Below the pieces are notes generated by a model. That model saw nothing but the letters and a program-made list of their open reading frames with translations. It was not told the origin of the DNA and did no database searches. From Sediminibacterium sp. (lineage in GTDB: Bacteria; Bacteroidota; Bacteroidia; B-17B0; Aurantibacillaceae), in the NCBI GenBank assembly GCA_030054095.1, contig JASGCO010000031.1, positions 1 through 50,454 on the forward strand: a DNA stretch of 50,454 nt. The letters run 5' to 3'. The translations under genes and the position numbers were made by a program. Shown piece after piece: positions 19,186 through 26,827 of this stretch (its first letter is position 1; every line of letters starts with the position of its first letter).

Positions 19186-20190
19186 TTAATCATGCGTTCG
19201 GTAATCGAGTAAAGCCATTAACGCACAGGATGTAGCAAAGATATACTCCTTTTTTACATAACGGGCACTCGGTACCGGGAAATACCCACCATCCCAGCTT
19301 CCATCTTCCCGTTGCGCGGTTATTAAAAACGCTATTGCTTTTTTAACAACGGTATCAGATAACGTTACTGTTTCGTTTTTAAGACTTAACACCATCAAAG
19401 CAGTTTGTAGCGCCGCAGAAGGCTGTTTCGTTACCAACGTATCAGTATAGTACCAGCAACCATTGTCCTGTTGGTTAGCGTATATGTAATTCAGACATTT
19501 CTGCAATGCTTTATGCCGCTTGCCCTGGCGTAACACAGGTACGGCTTTCCAAAGTGCGTATGCCGGGCAATTGTAATACTCCCACGATACCCCCCAGTGT
19601 CCTTCAGCGTTTTGTGAAGCCTCCAGAAAATCCACCCCTTTCCGGTAAGCACTGTCCTTTAATGAGGCTGGTGGCATTACATCCAGCATAAACGCCGTTA
19701 CCGACGGAAATTTTTTATTTTCTCTTACATCAGGATTAGCTATCTGCCACGCCCCATCGGCTTGTTGCAGCCTCATTAATGCCGTTAATGCGGCTGGCCT
19801 TTGCCTACCAGCCTTGTTTAAAAGCGTGAAATAAGCAGCCGTTGTTTCAACACAATAAAATTTACTGCATTTTGTATTATGGCATATCCACCCATTCTCG
19901 TTTTCATTTGTTTTTAGATAGGCCAAAGCTGCCGATACTTCCGGGATCAATCGCTTATTGTTTGCTTCCAGAAGCGCTTCAGCGGCCAGCAGTGTTTCCC
20001 ATATATTGAAAAGCGGATTAACAGAATCGCGTATCTCTCCGCTTGCCCTTTGCTGTTTAATTAAAAACCTGCAGGCTTTTACAATGGCTGAATCTACCCC
20101 TTGCCTGCTGAATGTCTGGGCATGTAGCGTCATCTCCCAAAAGATGCTCCAGCCCCAGAATACGACTGTTATAACCCGGCGTGTACTCAT
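19186..20190 (-). CDS. Exported QW-repeat (squalene-cyclase/prenyltransferase-fold) protein
   Basis: A 334-residue alpha-alpha toroid protein with four QxxxGxW (QW) motifs: QQADGAW (142-148), QNAEGHW (193-199), QQDNGCW (240-246) and QREDGSW (293-299). These define the squalene-hopene-cyclase / prenyltransferase repeat fold. It carries a signal-peptide-like N-terminus (VITVVFWGWSIFWEMTLHAQ), so the domain is probably periplasmic, unlike typical cyclases. The class II cyclase acid motif DxDDTA is not intact: the best positional match is CVETTA (113-118), with Glu in place of the middle Asp. Next to it is a C-x4-C-x4-C cluster (C103, C108, C113). Its start overlaps the UbiA stop by 4 bases (ATGA). 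Substrate unknown; it could be a binding protein rather than an enzyme. Confidence 0.78.
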   Translation of the reverse strand: MSTRRVITVVFWGWSIFWEMTLHAQTFSRQGVDSAIVKACRFLIKQQRASGEIRDSVNPLFNIWETLLAAEALLEANNKRLIPEVSAALAYLKTNENENGWICHNTKCSKFYCVETTAAYFTLLNKAGRQRPAALTALMRLQQADGAWQIANPDVRENKKFPSVTAFMLDVMPPASLKDSAYRKGVDFLEASQNAEGHWGVSWEYYNCPAYALWKAVPVLRQGKRHKALQKCLNYIYANQQDNGCWYYTDTLVTKQPSAALQTALMVLSLKNETVTLSDTVVKKAIAFLITAQREDGSWDGGYFPVPSARYVKKEYIFATSCALMALLDYRTHD

Positions 20191-21098
20191 ATAAGCAAAA
20201 GAATTAGTGTCATTATGAGCGCCGAAATGTAAATGATAAAAACAGGTGTTTCACGATATGGCTTACGGTATAAAAAATAGATATGAGCCGTACACGTTAC
20301 AATGGCTAAAATAAACGCATAGCCCTTATCTATTAAAAAAGCCCCCATCAAATACGTTATAATGGTAAAAACGGTTATCAATGTCCGGGCATTCTTTTCC
20401 CCTAATAAGACCGGTAACGTATTTACATCCGTTAGCCTGTCGCCCTCTATATCTTTTAAATCAACAAAATTGGCGGCAAACGTTAAAGGCCCCAAAACAA
20501 ATACAAGCCAGAGTACAGGAAAATCACCAAAGGTTCCGCCTGCCATACAAAATCCTGTAACTGTACTTACCAGAGAGTTAAATCCTATAAGAGACTTTGC
20601 AATAAAGACATACCGCTTTAAACGAAAAGGTTTACAGGAATAAATGTAGTATCCCAGAGAAATCAATACGATACCTGTCAATGCCACATAACCTATAAAA
20701 AAAGCAAGTATTAGTGCACATACCAGACTTACAATACCGGCAGCATAATAGGTATTTCGTTTTACTACGCCTTTTACCAACGGGCGATCCGGATTGCTGA
20801 TACGGTCGGCTTCGATATCTTCTATATTATTGGTGACAATAGCAAAAACAGCCGCGTATAAAAGTATACAGAAAAAAAGCAGAAGGTCAAAATAGAGTTC
20901 CACAGTCGTACTTGTCGGTACAAGGAACTCTCCCCTTTTATACAAACCTGCCCCTAATACAAAGAGTACATAATAATGCAGAATACGGGCTAAGCGGATA
21001 TCTTTTAAGATAGGGAAAAACAAGTCTGGTTTCCAAACACGGAAAAATAACGGTAGCACTCCCGCAAACACCCCTAACAAAATCCACTGCAGAACCAT
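20187..21098 (-). CDS. UbiA-family prenyltransferase
   Basis: A 303-residue integral membrane prenyltransferase with about nine transmembrane helices. Both Asp-rich motifs that bind prenyl diphosphate through Mg2+ are present: NNIEDIEADRISNPDRPLVKG (N90-x3-D94-x3-D98) and DLKDIEGDRL (DxxDxxxD) followed by PVLLG. The wording of the second motif is closer to the geranylgeranylglyceryl-phosphate synthase, digeranylgeranyl and homogentisate branch than to UbiA/MenA proper. Acceptor and chain length cannot be read from sequence. It is the first gene of the operon and is followed by the exported QW-repeat protein. A polyprenyl diphosphate synthase that could supply the donor is encoded at 37905. 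Confidence 0.88.
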   Translation of the reverse strand: MVLQWILLGVFAGVLPLFFRVWKPDLFFPILKDIRLARILHYYVLFVLGAGLYKRGEFLVPTSTTVELYFDLLLFFCILLYAAVFAIVTNNIEDIEADRISNPDRPLVKGVVKRNTYYAAGIVSLVCALILAFFIGYVALTGIVLISLGYYIYSCKPFRLKRYVFIAKSLIGFNSLVSTVTGFCMAGGTFGDFPVLWLVFVLGPLTFAANFVDLKDIEGDRLTDVNTLPVLLGEKNARTLITVFTIITYLMGAFLIDKGYAFILAIVTCTAHIYFLYRKPYRETPVFIIYISALIMTLILLLI

Positions 21099-21148
21099 GG
21101 TTATCTATACAGGTCTAAAATTATACCGCACCCATCTTTCCTAATTGT

Positions 21149-21177
21149 CAAATTTATAAAAAAACATGTTGCTACAA
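21149..21177 (-). promoter_or_regulatory. Promoter of the UbiA operon
   Basis: Minus strand: TTG (21175..21177), 18-base spacer, TAAATTTG (21149..21156), a match to the Bacteroidota consensus. Leader of about 45 bases before ATG 21098. It is back-to-back with the promoter of the FecCD gene. Confidence 0.65.
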
Positions 21178-21181
21178 CTAA

Positions 21182-21214
21182 TTTGGTCATTCGTTTAAAA
21201 TTCTGTTACATTTG
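21182..21214 (+). promoter_or_regulatory. Promoter of the FecCD-type ABC transporter genes
   Basis: TTTG (21182..21185), 21-base spacer, TACATTTG (21207..21214), both boxes perfect. It rules out a TTG start at 21212 and supports ATG 21230. Confidence 0.75.
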
Positions 21215-21229
21215 GCAATTCTAAAATGC

Positions 21230-22207
21230 ATGAAACGGAACAGTCTCAAACTTGCCCTTCTATTACTGGTATGTTTCGTACTGGCGTTTCTCAATCTTAG
21301 CTTTGCTGGCAGTGAAAAAATAGTACCAGCCAATTTCCACACCGGACACTTCATTTTCTGGCAAATACGATTACCCAAAATGACAGGTGCTATACTAGCC
21401 GGTAGCACCCTTTCCGTTAGTGGACTCATTCTTCAGGTACTTTTTCGCAATCCTTTGGCCGGCCCTTATGTGCTGGGAATAAGTTCCGGAGCCAGTTTTA
21501 TGGTAGCCCTTACCATTATGGGCGCTTCTGCTTTAGGCTGGCAAATGCAGTCGTGGCTGGGTTCCTCTTCTATTGTACTATCTGCCATTATTGGTGGATT
21601 AGGTGTTACCTTACTCATATCGGGCCTTTCAGTAAAAGTAAAAAATAACACGCTGCTTCTGTTAATGGGACTTATGCTCGGACAAATTATTGGCGCGGCC
21701 CAGGGGTTTCTGGAATACTTCAGCAACAACGACTCACTTAAACGTTTTGTGGTATGGAGTCTGGGATCCATCCGGAATATAACCAATACCGATCTCCTGA
21801 TCTATTTCCCTATAGTCGCTACGACACTTTTGGTCTGTCTTTTCCTATCCAAATCGCTGCAATTGCTCACACTGGGTGAATATTACGCCGAGAATCTGGG
21901 TTTAAATGTAAAACGCCACCGTTTAGTATGGATTTGCCTATCCAGCATACTCACCGGTATTACCACCGCCTTTTGCGGCCCCATCGCCTTTGTTGGCATT
22001 TCGGTGCCTGTAGCCTCACGTCTGCTTTTTAAAACCTCTTCGCAACTTTTTCATCTGGTAAGTTGTTGCCTCATAGGTACCGGTATTCTGCTTCTGAGCG
22101 ATCTCATCAGTTTTATGCCATCGCAGCACCTGCCTTTAAATCTTGTTACCACTATTATAGGGTGTCCGTTAGTGCTGTATCTGATGTTTAAACAAAAAAC
22201 ATGGTAA
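21230..22207 (+). CDS. FecCD-family ABC transporter permease (siderophore, heme or cobalamin type)
   Basis: A 325-residue inner-membrane permease with about ten transmembrane helices. Family signatures are present in order: RLPKMTGAILAGSTLSVSGL, then LQVLFRNPLAGPYVLGISSGAS (the RNPLAxPxxLG motif), MGLMLGQIIGAAQG, WSLGSI, the coupling region with EYYAENLGLNVKRHR, then FCGPIAFVGISVPVASR near the C-terminus. These permeases form homodimers with two ATPase subunits and take iron-siderophore, heme or vitamin B12 from a periplasmic binding protein. The ATPase gene overlaps by 7 bases. No binding protein or matching TonB receptor is adjacent, so the substrate is open. Confidence 0.93.
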   Translation: MKRNSLKLALLLLVCFVLAFLNLSFAGSEKIVPANFHTGHFIFWQIRLPKMTGAILAGSTLSVSGLILQVLFRNPLAGPYVLGISSGASFMVALTIMGASALGWQMQSWLGSSSIVLSAIIGGLGVTLLISGLSVKVKNNTLLLLMGLMLGQIIGAAQGFLEYFSNNDSLKRFVVWSLGSIRNITNTDLLIYFPIVATTLLVCLFLSKSLQLLTLGEYYAENLGLNVKRHRLVWICLSSILTGITTAFCGPIAFVGISVPVASRLLFKTSSQLFHLVSCCLIGTGILLLSDLISFMPSQHLPLNLVTTIIGCPLVLYLMFKQKTW

Positions 22208-22941
22208 ACGAGTCCCTATATCCCATCATCCAATGCGATAACCTCTCCATTGGTTTCGGTTCACCGCTTGTACCGGCATTTCAGTTCCGGGCCCTCCCCG
22301 GATCCTTTATTGCCCTGATGGGTGAAAATGGCATTGGAAAATCAACTTTTTTAAAAACCTTAACAGGGTATTTACCGCCACTGCAAGGTACTCTGCACAT
22401 TAACGGCCGTTTGATTCACACACTTACCACCACCGAAAAAGCGCGGCTGTTTTCTGTTGTTGGTACCAGCCGTGTTCAGGGCTTTAATCTTACCTGTAGC
22501 GACATGGTGGCCATGGGGCGGAGTCTTTATACCAACTGGCTGCATCAACTCAGCGAAACAGATCAACACATCATTGAAGAGGCCATAACCAACTGCAAAT
22601 TACAGGAACACCGCGGTAAACTACTCGAAAACCTCAGCGATGGTCTTTACCAAAAAACCATGGTAGCCAAAGCATTGGCCCAGCAAACACCAATTCTGCT
22701 GCTCGATGAACCCAGCGCGTTTCTCGATTACCCTTCCAAACACGAATTATTCAGACTACTCAAAACACTTTGCGGTAACGGAAAAACGGTCATTATCAGC
22801 AGTCACGACCTCGATATGGTAAAACAGTACTGCTCGCATATTATCCTCATGCATAACGAAAAAGGTTTTATGGATTATCCCGCTTCGCATCCCGATGTTG
22901 TCGCCCTTTTCGATAATTTATCGCGCCACGGACGTTTTTAA
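22201..22941 (+). CDS. ABC transporter ATP-binding protein (FecE/HmuV-like)
   Basis: A 246-residue ATPase partner of the upstream permease. Walker A is GENGIGKST (41-49), Walker B is ILLLDEPSAFLD (from 165), and the switch His is in ISSHDLDMV. The ABC signature reads LSDGLYQK (145-152) where LSGGQ(R/Q) is the classic form; the LSDGE(R)QK version is common in Bacteroidota members, and Leu-Tyr here is a further deviation. The ATG lies inside the last codons of the permease gene, indicating translational coupling. The downstream intergenic region holds the first GC-rich repeat. Confidence 0.92.
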   Translation: MVNESLYPIIQCDNLSIGFGSPLVPAFQFRALPGSFIALMGENGIGKSTFLKTLTGYLPPLQGTLHINGRLIHTLTTTEKARLFSVVGTSRVQGFNLTCSDMVAMGRSLYTNWLHQLSETDQHIIEEAITNCKLQEHRGKLLENLSDGLYQKTMVAKALAQQTPILLLDEPSAFLDYPSKHELFRLLKTLCGNGKTVIISSHDLDMVKQYCSHIILMHNEKGFMDYPASHPDVVALFDNLSRHGRF

Positions 22942-22969
22942 TACCAAACAGATACATCTGTAAAGACAT

Positions 22970-23170
22970 TTCAGGCGGCCTCCCCGTTTCCTGCCGCTCT
23001 GCCTTTCCTCCTAACGGGGTCGGGCTGTACGCTATAGCCTGCTGGTACTTTGCGGCATCGCATCAGCGTGCGGGGGCTTCCGGTGGTCGCCGCCGCCACT
23101 GTGCGCCTGCCGGCAAAGTCCCGCGCAGGGCTGCCGCTCCCATCCCTGGCCGATAAGATAATGGTAAAAT
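22970..23170 (+). repeat. GC-rich structured intergenic element, copy 1
   Basis: A noncoding GC-rich block that contrasts with the AT-rich surroundings. Its parts match copy 2 (40085..40224) in order: an upstream CCCC-rich stretch, a CGGGGYCGGGCT box (23015..23026) with GTACGCTA, a hairpin arm CTTTGCGGC (23048..23056) pairing with GCCGGCAAAG (23109..23118, one bulge), a core GCCGCTCCCATCCCTGGCCG (23133..23152), and a tail ending GGTAAAAT. The stem is conserved although the loops differ in length and sequence, which suggests a structured RNA or DNA element. Short ORFs running through it have no family features. Confidence 0.7.
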
Positions 23171-23225
23171 GGAGTGAATACCAATATATGAGGGCTGTCT
23201 TTCTTTAAAATCTCGGTTAAATGTG

Positions 23226-23233
23226 TAACTTTG
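23226..23233 (+). promoter_or_regulatory. -7 promoter element of the deoxyhypusine-synthase-like gene
   Basis: TAACTTTG matches TAnnTTTG, 28 bases before ATG 23262. The -33 box is degenerate. The site lies downstream of the GC-rich repeat, so the repeat is not part of this leader. Confidence 0.55.
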
Positions 23234-23261
23234 CCCGTCATTATTTTAAAATTATTCCATC

Positions 23262-24257
23262 ATGAGCGCAAGCATTGATATCTCTAAAAAAGGACCTATC
23301 TCTCAATTTATTAATCACCATTACCGCCATTTTAATTCGGCCGCTTTAAAAGATGCCGCTATTGGCTACGAAACCCACCTGACCGAAGGGGGTAAAATGA
23401 TGGTAACATTAGCCGGAGCCATGAGTACCGCTGAATTAGGTATTTCGCTTGCCGAAATGATCCGTCAGGGAAAAATTGACATCATTTCCTGCACCGGTGC
23501 TAACCTGGAAGAAGATTTAATGAATCTGGTTGCCCACTCACACTATCGCCGTGTTCCCAATTACCGCGACTTAACACCCGAACAGGAATGGGAATTACTC
23601 GAAAAAGGATTAAACCGTGTAACCGATACCTGCATTCCGGAAGAAGAAGCATTCCGTCGTTTACAAAAACATATTTATGAATTATGGAAAAAAGCAGACA
23701 CCAATGGCGAACGCTATTTCCCGCACGAATTCATGTACCAGATGATCAACAGCGGCATATTAAAACAATACTACGAAATTGATCCTAAAAATAGCTGGAT
23801 GGTTGCTGCTGCCGAAAAAAATCTGCCGATCGTTTGTCCGGGCTGGGAAGACAGCACCATGGGTAACATTTTTGCTTCTTATGTGATTAAAGGCGAAGTT
23901 AAAGCCTCTACCATGAAATCAGGTATTGAATACATGGTATGGTTAAGCGACTGGTACCGTAAAAACAGTGGAGGTAAAGGCGTTGGGTTCTTCCAGATTG
24001 GTGGCGGTATTGCCGGCGATTTCCCTATTTGCGTAGTGCCAATGATGTACCAGGATCTGGAGTGGCACGATGTGCCGTTCTGGAGTTATTTCTGCCAGAT
24101 CAGCGATAGTACCACGTCTTACGGATCTTACAGTGGTGCCGTACCTAACGAAAAAATTACCTGGGGTAAACTGGATATTAACACCCCTAAATTTATTGTA
24201 GAGAGCGATGCTACCATAGTAGCCCCGTTAATCTTTGCCTGGATTTTAGGACAGTAA
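23262..24257 (+). CDS. Deoxyhypusine synthase family protein (DHS/homospermidine-synthase-like)
   Basis: A 331-residue NAD-dependent enzyme of the deoxyhypusine synthase fold. Key segments are MVTLAGAMSTAELG, DIISCTGANLEEDLMNLVAH, the NAD-site region with GFFQIGGGIAGDFP, and the catalytic-lysine motif ITWGK (Lys303, aligned with Lys329 of the human enzyme) followed by a C-terminal segment typical of the family. Eukaryotic and archaeal DHS transfers the butylamine group of spermidine to eIF5A; bacteria have no eIF5A. Bacterial members are therefore more likely to be homospermidine-synthase-like or to act on another polyamine acceptor. It is monocistronic: own promoter upstream and a strong terminator downstream. 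Confidence 0.88.
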   Translation: MSASIDISKKGPISQFINHHYRHFNSAALKDAAIGYETHLTEGGKMMVTLAGAMSTAELGISLAEMIRQGKIDIISCTGANLEEDLMNLVAHSHYRRVPNYRDLTPEQEWELLEKGLNRVTDTCIPEEEAFRRLQKHIYELWKKADTNGERYFPHEFMYQMINSGILKQYYEIDPKNSWMVAAAEKNLPIVCPGWEDSTMGNIFASYVIKGEVKASTMKSGIEYMVWLSDWYRKNSGGKGVGFFQIGGGIAGDFPICVVPMMYQDLEWHDVPFWSYFCQISDSTTSYGSYSGAVPNEKITWGKLDINTPKFIVESDATIVAPLIFAWILGQ

Positions 24258-24270
24258 ATTTAACTTTTAC

Positions 24271-24308
24271 AAAAATCACTTGCAGTTACATGCTGTAAGT
24301 GATTTTTT
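24271..24308 (+). terminator. Rho-independent terminator after the DHS-like gene
   Basis: Stem AAAAATCACTT/AAGTGATTTTT (11 bp), one mismatch, then CAG/CTG, a seven-base loop, and a T6 tract. It ends 29 bases before the prfC start codon. Confidence 0.88.
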
Positions 24309-24337
24309 ATTTACAAGCGTTTCAATTCGTATTAAAC

Positions 24338-25918
24338 ATGAATGTATCAGAAGAACTAAAACGGCGCAGAACTTTCGCCATCATTGCTCACCCCGATGCG
24401 GGGAAAACTACCTTAACAGAAAAGCTACTGTTATTTGGCGGAGCCATTCAAAGTGCCGGTGCGGTAAAATCGAACAAGATTAAAAAAAGTACCACATCCG
24501 ATTTCATGGAAATTGAAAAGCAAAGGGGTATTTCCGTTTCTACTTCAGTAATGGCCTTCGATTATAAAAATTATAAAGTCAACATCCTCGATACACCGGG
24601 TCACGAAGATTTTGCGGAAGATACCTACCGTACCCTCAGCGCCGTGGACAGCGTTATCATGGTAATAGACTGTGTAAAAGGCGTTGAACCTCAAACCCGG
24701 AAACTACTGGAAGTTTGCCGCATGCGTAACACGCCGGTTATTGTATTCATTAATAAAATGGACCGCGAAGGCCAAAACCCGTTTGACCTGTTAGATGAAA
24801 TTGAAAAAGAACTCAAAATAAAAGTGCGTCCGCTTACCTGGCCCATTGGTATAGGTAAATCCTTTAAAGGTGTTTACAATTTGCAAACACAATCGTTAAA
24901 CCTCTTTATGGGCGACAGTAAAACCACTGTAGAAGAGATTTATGAAATTGGCGACATATCCAGTACCGATGTAGAAAAAAACATAGGCGAAAACTTTGCC
25001 GAACAATTACGTACCGACGTGGATCTGATTGATGGCGTTTATGATCAGTTAAATGCGCAAAGTTACCTCGAGGGAAAAATCAGTCCGGTGTTTTTTGGCA
25101 GCGCTGTAAATAATTTCGGTATTAAAGAACTGCTCGATTGTTTTGTGGAAATTGCGCCATCGCCAAAAGAGCGCGACACCGATGCCGGCATTGTAAAACC
25201 CGAAGATCCGAAATTCAGCGGGTTTGTGTTTAAAATCCATGCCAACCTCGATCCCAAACACCGCGACCGGATTGCCTTTTTGCGCATTTGCTCGGGCGTA
25301 TTTGAGCGAAACAAATATTACCACCACGTAAGAGAAAACAAACAATTACGATTCAGCAATCCCACCGCTTTTATGGCCCAGCAAAAATCGGTTATTGACG
25401 AAGCCTTTCCCGGCGATGTAATAGGTTTATACGATGCCGGTAATTTCAAAATAGGTGATACACTAACAGAAGGCGCTAATTTTCAGTTCAAAGGCATTCC
25501 AAGTTTTTCACCGGAACTCTTCCGTTATGTAACCAACCTCGATCCAATGAAAACCAAACAACTTCAAAAAGGTCTTGAGCAACTTACTGACGAAGGTGTA
25601 GCGCAGTTATTTACCAAAAAAGTAGATGGGCGCCGTGTAATAGGAACTGTAGGCGCTTTACAATTTGAGGTAATTCAGCACCGCTTAAAAGCGGAGTATA
25701 ATGCCAGCGCCAGTTTCGACAACATCAATCTTTACAAGGCCCTTTGGATAAGTTGCAGCGATAAAAACAAGTTAAATGCTTTTATGCAGGACAGAGCCGC
25801 GCATATTGCCTTTGACAAGGAAGAACGCCCGGTTTTTCTGGCTGAGAGTGCCTGGTTACTGCAAATGGCTCAGGAAAAGTTTCCGGATATTCAGTTCCAT
25901 GTAAAAAGTGAATTTTAA
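24338..25918 (+). CDS. prfC: Peptide chain release factor 3 (RF3)
   Basis: A 526-residue translational GTPase that removes RF1/RF2 from the ribosome after termination. The G domain shows the P-loop AHPDAGKTT (17-25), switch II DTPGHED (85-91) and NKMD (139-142). The insert GISVSTSVM around switch I and the C-terminal domains ([31 protein letters not shown]) identify RF3 rather than EF-G. The open frame extends to 24299, but that lies inside the preceding terminator hairpin, so ATG 24338 is the start. The gene is convergent with the cheR operon, with 33 bases between stops. Confidence 0.95.
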   Translation: MNVSEELKRRRTFAIIAHPDAGKTTLTEKLLLFGGAIQSAGAVKSNKIKKSTTSDFMEIEKQRGISVSTSVMAFDYKNYKVNILDTPGHEDFAEDTYRTLSAVDSVIMVIDCVKGVEPQTRKLLEVCRMRNTPVIVFINKMDREGQNPFDLLDEIEKELKIKVRPLTWPIGIGKSFKGVYNLQTQSLNLFMGDSKTTVEEIYEIGDISSTDVEKNIGENFAEQLRTDVDLIDGVYDQLNAQSYLEGKISPVFFGSAVNNFGIKELLDCFVEIAPSPKERDTDAGIVKPEDPKFSGFVFKIHANLDPKHRDRIAFLRICSGVFERNKYYHHVRENKQLRFSNPTAFMAQQKSVIDEAFPGDVIGLYDAGNFKIGDTLTEGANFQFKGIPSFSPELFRYVTNLDPMKTKQLQKGLEQLTDEGVAQLFTKKVDGRRVIGTVGALQFEVIQHRLKAEYNASASFDNINLYKALWISCSDKNKLNAFMQDRAAHIAFDKEERPVFLAESAWLLQMAQEKFPDIQFHVKSEF

Positions 25919-25951
25919 CCCATCCTGGTTCACCTATCAGTCTTCATCCCA

Positions 25952-26827
25952 TTAATAAGGCGCGCTACCCGTTGTGTTGCGACCAGATTTTTTCCGGTAA
26001 ATCTTTTCGACAGGATTGACCAGTTCAAAATCATTTAACGCCCCTGTCCGGCTTAGTGTTTCGCTCGACCCGGTGGCCATAAACGCGTTATGCAACAAAC
26101 TTTCCCTGAATAAGGCAATTACTTTATCCTGTGTTTCCTGCGTAAAATAAATCATCACGTTCCGGCATAAGATTAAATCAAATTTATAAAACACAGGATC
26201 ACTTAAAAGGTTATGTTTTTTAAACCGTACATTACGAACCAACTCTCTTTTGAAATGCAATGATCCCGGATAACCAGATCTGGTGTACGTTTTTATATCC
26301 GACTCTGGCAAAACCAAACGCATTGCCGCAATTGCTTCATTCATTGATTTAACGGAGTATTTTCCTTCCTTTGCTTCTGAAAGGCTACGTTCGTTAACAT
26401 CGGTTGCATAAACAATTGTTTTATTCTGTAATCCCAACTCGTGAAGCAGAATGGCCATACTATAAACCTCTTCCCCCGAGCTACATCCTGCATGCCAGAT
26501 ACGTATCGTTTGATGGTGGGTTAAAGCTGTAAATACATCATTCCTAAGTGCGCTCCAGAAAAGCGGATCACGAAACATAGACGTTGTGTTTACGGTAATA
26601 CCCTCTACTAACTGCCGGATAAATCCCTTATCGGCTACTACACGCTGCCGCAGTTCATCCACCGTTTTTACACCGGTAACACTTAAAACATGAGCTATAC
26701 GACGCCCCAGAGAGGCCGGAGCATACCCGCTAAAATCAATTCCATCTTCTTCCTTCAACAATTTTATGAACTGCCGGACTTCTTCTGGCGATACATTATC
26801 CGGCGATATGGACTCATTTCCTTGCAT
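25952..26827 (-). CDS. CheR-type protein-glutamate O-methyltransferase
   Basis: A 291-residue CheR family SAM methyltransferase. An N-terminal four-helix domain (about residues 10-75: VRQFIKLLKEEDGIDFSGY) is followed by the SAM domain with ITVNTTSMFRDPLFW, IRIWHAGCSSGEEVYSMA (SAM-binding loop), ATDVNERSL and DLILCRNVMIYF. Classic CheR methylates glutamates of chemoreceptors. No chemoreceptor, CheA, CheW or CheB is encoded in this window, so it is an orphan here. Its start lies 14 bases inside the upstream EF-hand outer-membrane-protein gene, and that gene follows a GAF/HAMP sensor; the sensor's C-terminal coiled coil is a plausible methylation target, by inference only. Confidence 0.9.
   Translation of the reverse strand: MQGNESISPDNVSPEEVRQFIKLLKEEDGIDFSGYAPASLGRRIAHVLSVTGVKTVDELRQRVVADKGFIRQLVEGITVNTTSMFRDPLFWSALRNDVFTALTHHQTIRIWHAGCSSGEEVYSMAILLHELGLQNKTIVYATDVNERSLSEAKEGKYSVKSMNEAIAAMRLVLPESDIKTYTRSGYPGSLHFKRELVRNVRFKKHNLLSDPVFYKFDLILCRNVMIYFTQETQDKVIALFRESLLHNAFMATGSSETLSRTGALNDFELVNPVEKIYRKKSGRNTTGSAPY

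Noticed and set aside
21212..21229. TTG start for the FecCD permease
   Set aside because: The TTG is part of the -7 box TACATTTG, so it cannot be in the transcript.
23032..23241. Minus-strand ORF of 69 codons in the intergenic region before the DHS-like gene
   Set aside because: It lies in the GC-rich repeat and overlaps the DHS promoter; composition reflects the repeat, not a protein.
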